DNA of 62,261 nt, taken from contig NZ_JAJUXI010000015.1 in the NCBI RefSeq assembly GCF_021390515.1, positions 1 to 62,261 on the forward strand, in the 5' to 3' direction. The notes beneath the pieces were generated by a model that was given only the letters and a program-made list of their open reading frames with translations, had not been told where the DNA came from and did no database searches. Below are positions 62,167-62,261 of the stretch, one piece after another (positions within the stretch are counted from its first letter, which is position 1; each line of letters opens with the position of its first letter). The position numbers and the translations under genes are program-made. This DNA is from Dyadobacter sp. CY326. Its GTDB lineage: Bacteria; Bacteroidota; Bacteroidia; Cytophagales; Spirosomataceae.

Positions 62167-62261
<95 letters not shown>

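Overview
The window comes from a Bacteroidota chromosome, most likely Cytophagales and close to Dyadobacter or Spirosoma (inference from protein families, not from a search). Supporting signs are the TAnnTTTG promoter elements, the scarcity of Shine-Dalgarno sequences, and families typical of the phylum (DUF4175, DUF4292, DUF4301, DUF5723, TonB plug proteins). It is bounded by two truncated 16S rRNA genes that point outwards. The first 95 bases and the last 95 bases are exact inverted copies of each other, covering the rRNA leader and the start of 16S.

Left part (0.3-15 kb). pruA and thrC flank a TPR protein. A 438-base gene-free stretch at 5329-5766 is packed with DnaA boxes and looks like the chromosomal origin, oriC. 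It has four perfect TTATCCACA boxes, at least eight close variants, and a local switch in GC skew. To its right lie an Ig-like lipoprotein, a methyltransferase, mnmG and ybeY, with a parS-like ParB site between mnmG and ybeY, then a large DUF4175 protein. Both rRNA operons are transcribed away from this origin, but most protein genes between 5.8 and 32 kb run against the expected fork direction.

Tryptophan region (15-22.6 kb). A complete operon reads trpE-G-D-C-F-B, a 66-residue orphan, a secreted Dabb protein, then trpA. It is preceded by a classical attenuator: a 19-residue leader peptide with three consecutive Trp codons, followed by a strong intrinsic terminator ahead of trpE.

Middle (22.6-35.7 kb). 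This holds hemJ, msrA, outer-membrane and membrane proteins including a tandem paralogue pair, an RluA-type synthase, an ABC ATPase and a large membrane/TPR protein. Two toxin-antitoxin modules each have one partner broken by an apparent single-base deletion. After them come atpD-atpC (separated from the other ATP synthase genes), a pirin-like protein and a Tat-exported intradiol dioxygenase.

Right part (35.8-62 kb). This holds an amino acid permease, an MG2/TonB-plug protein without a barrel, a TPR - DUF4292 - EnvC-like envelope cluster, panB, a second RluA synthase, a CehA/McbA-type hydrolase, a DUF5723 protein, recQ, a PBP4-type carboxypeptidase, a membrane protein, a YwqK-type protein, GDP-fucose synthase, an Lrp regulator, DUF4301, a UvrD/PcrA helicase and an orphan, ending in the rRNA promoter region. 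I saw no tRNA, CRISPR array, insertion sequence or prophage. Most of the window is chromosomal housekeeping DNA; its main interest is the origin architecture and the trp attenuator.
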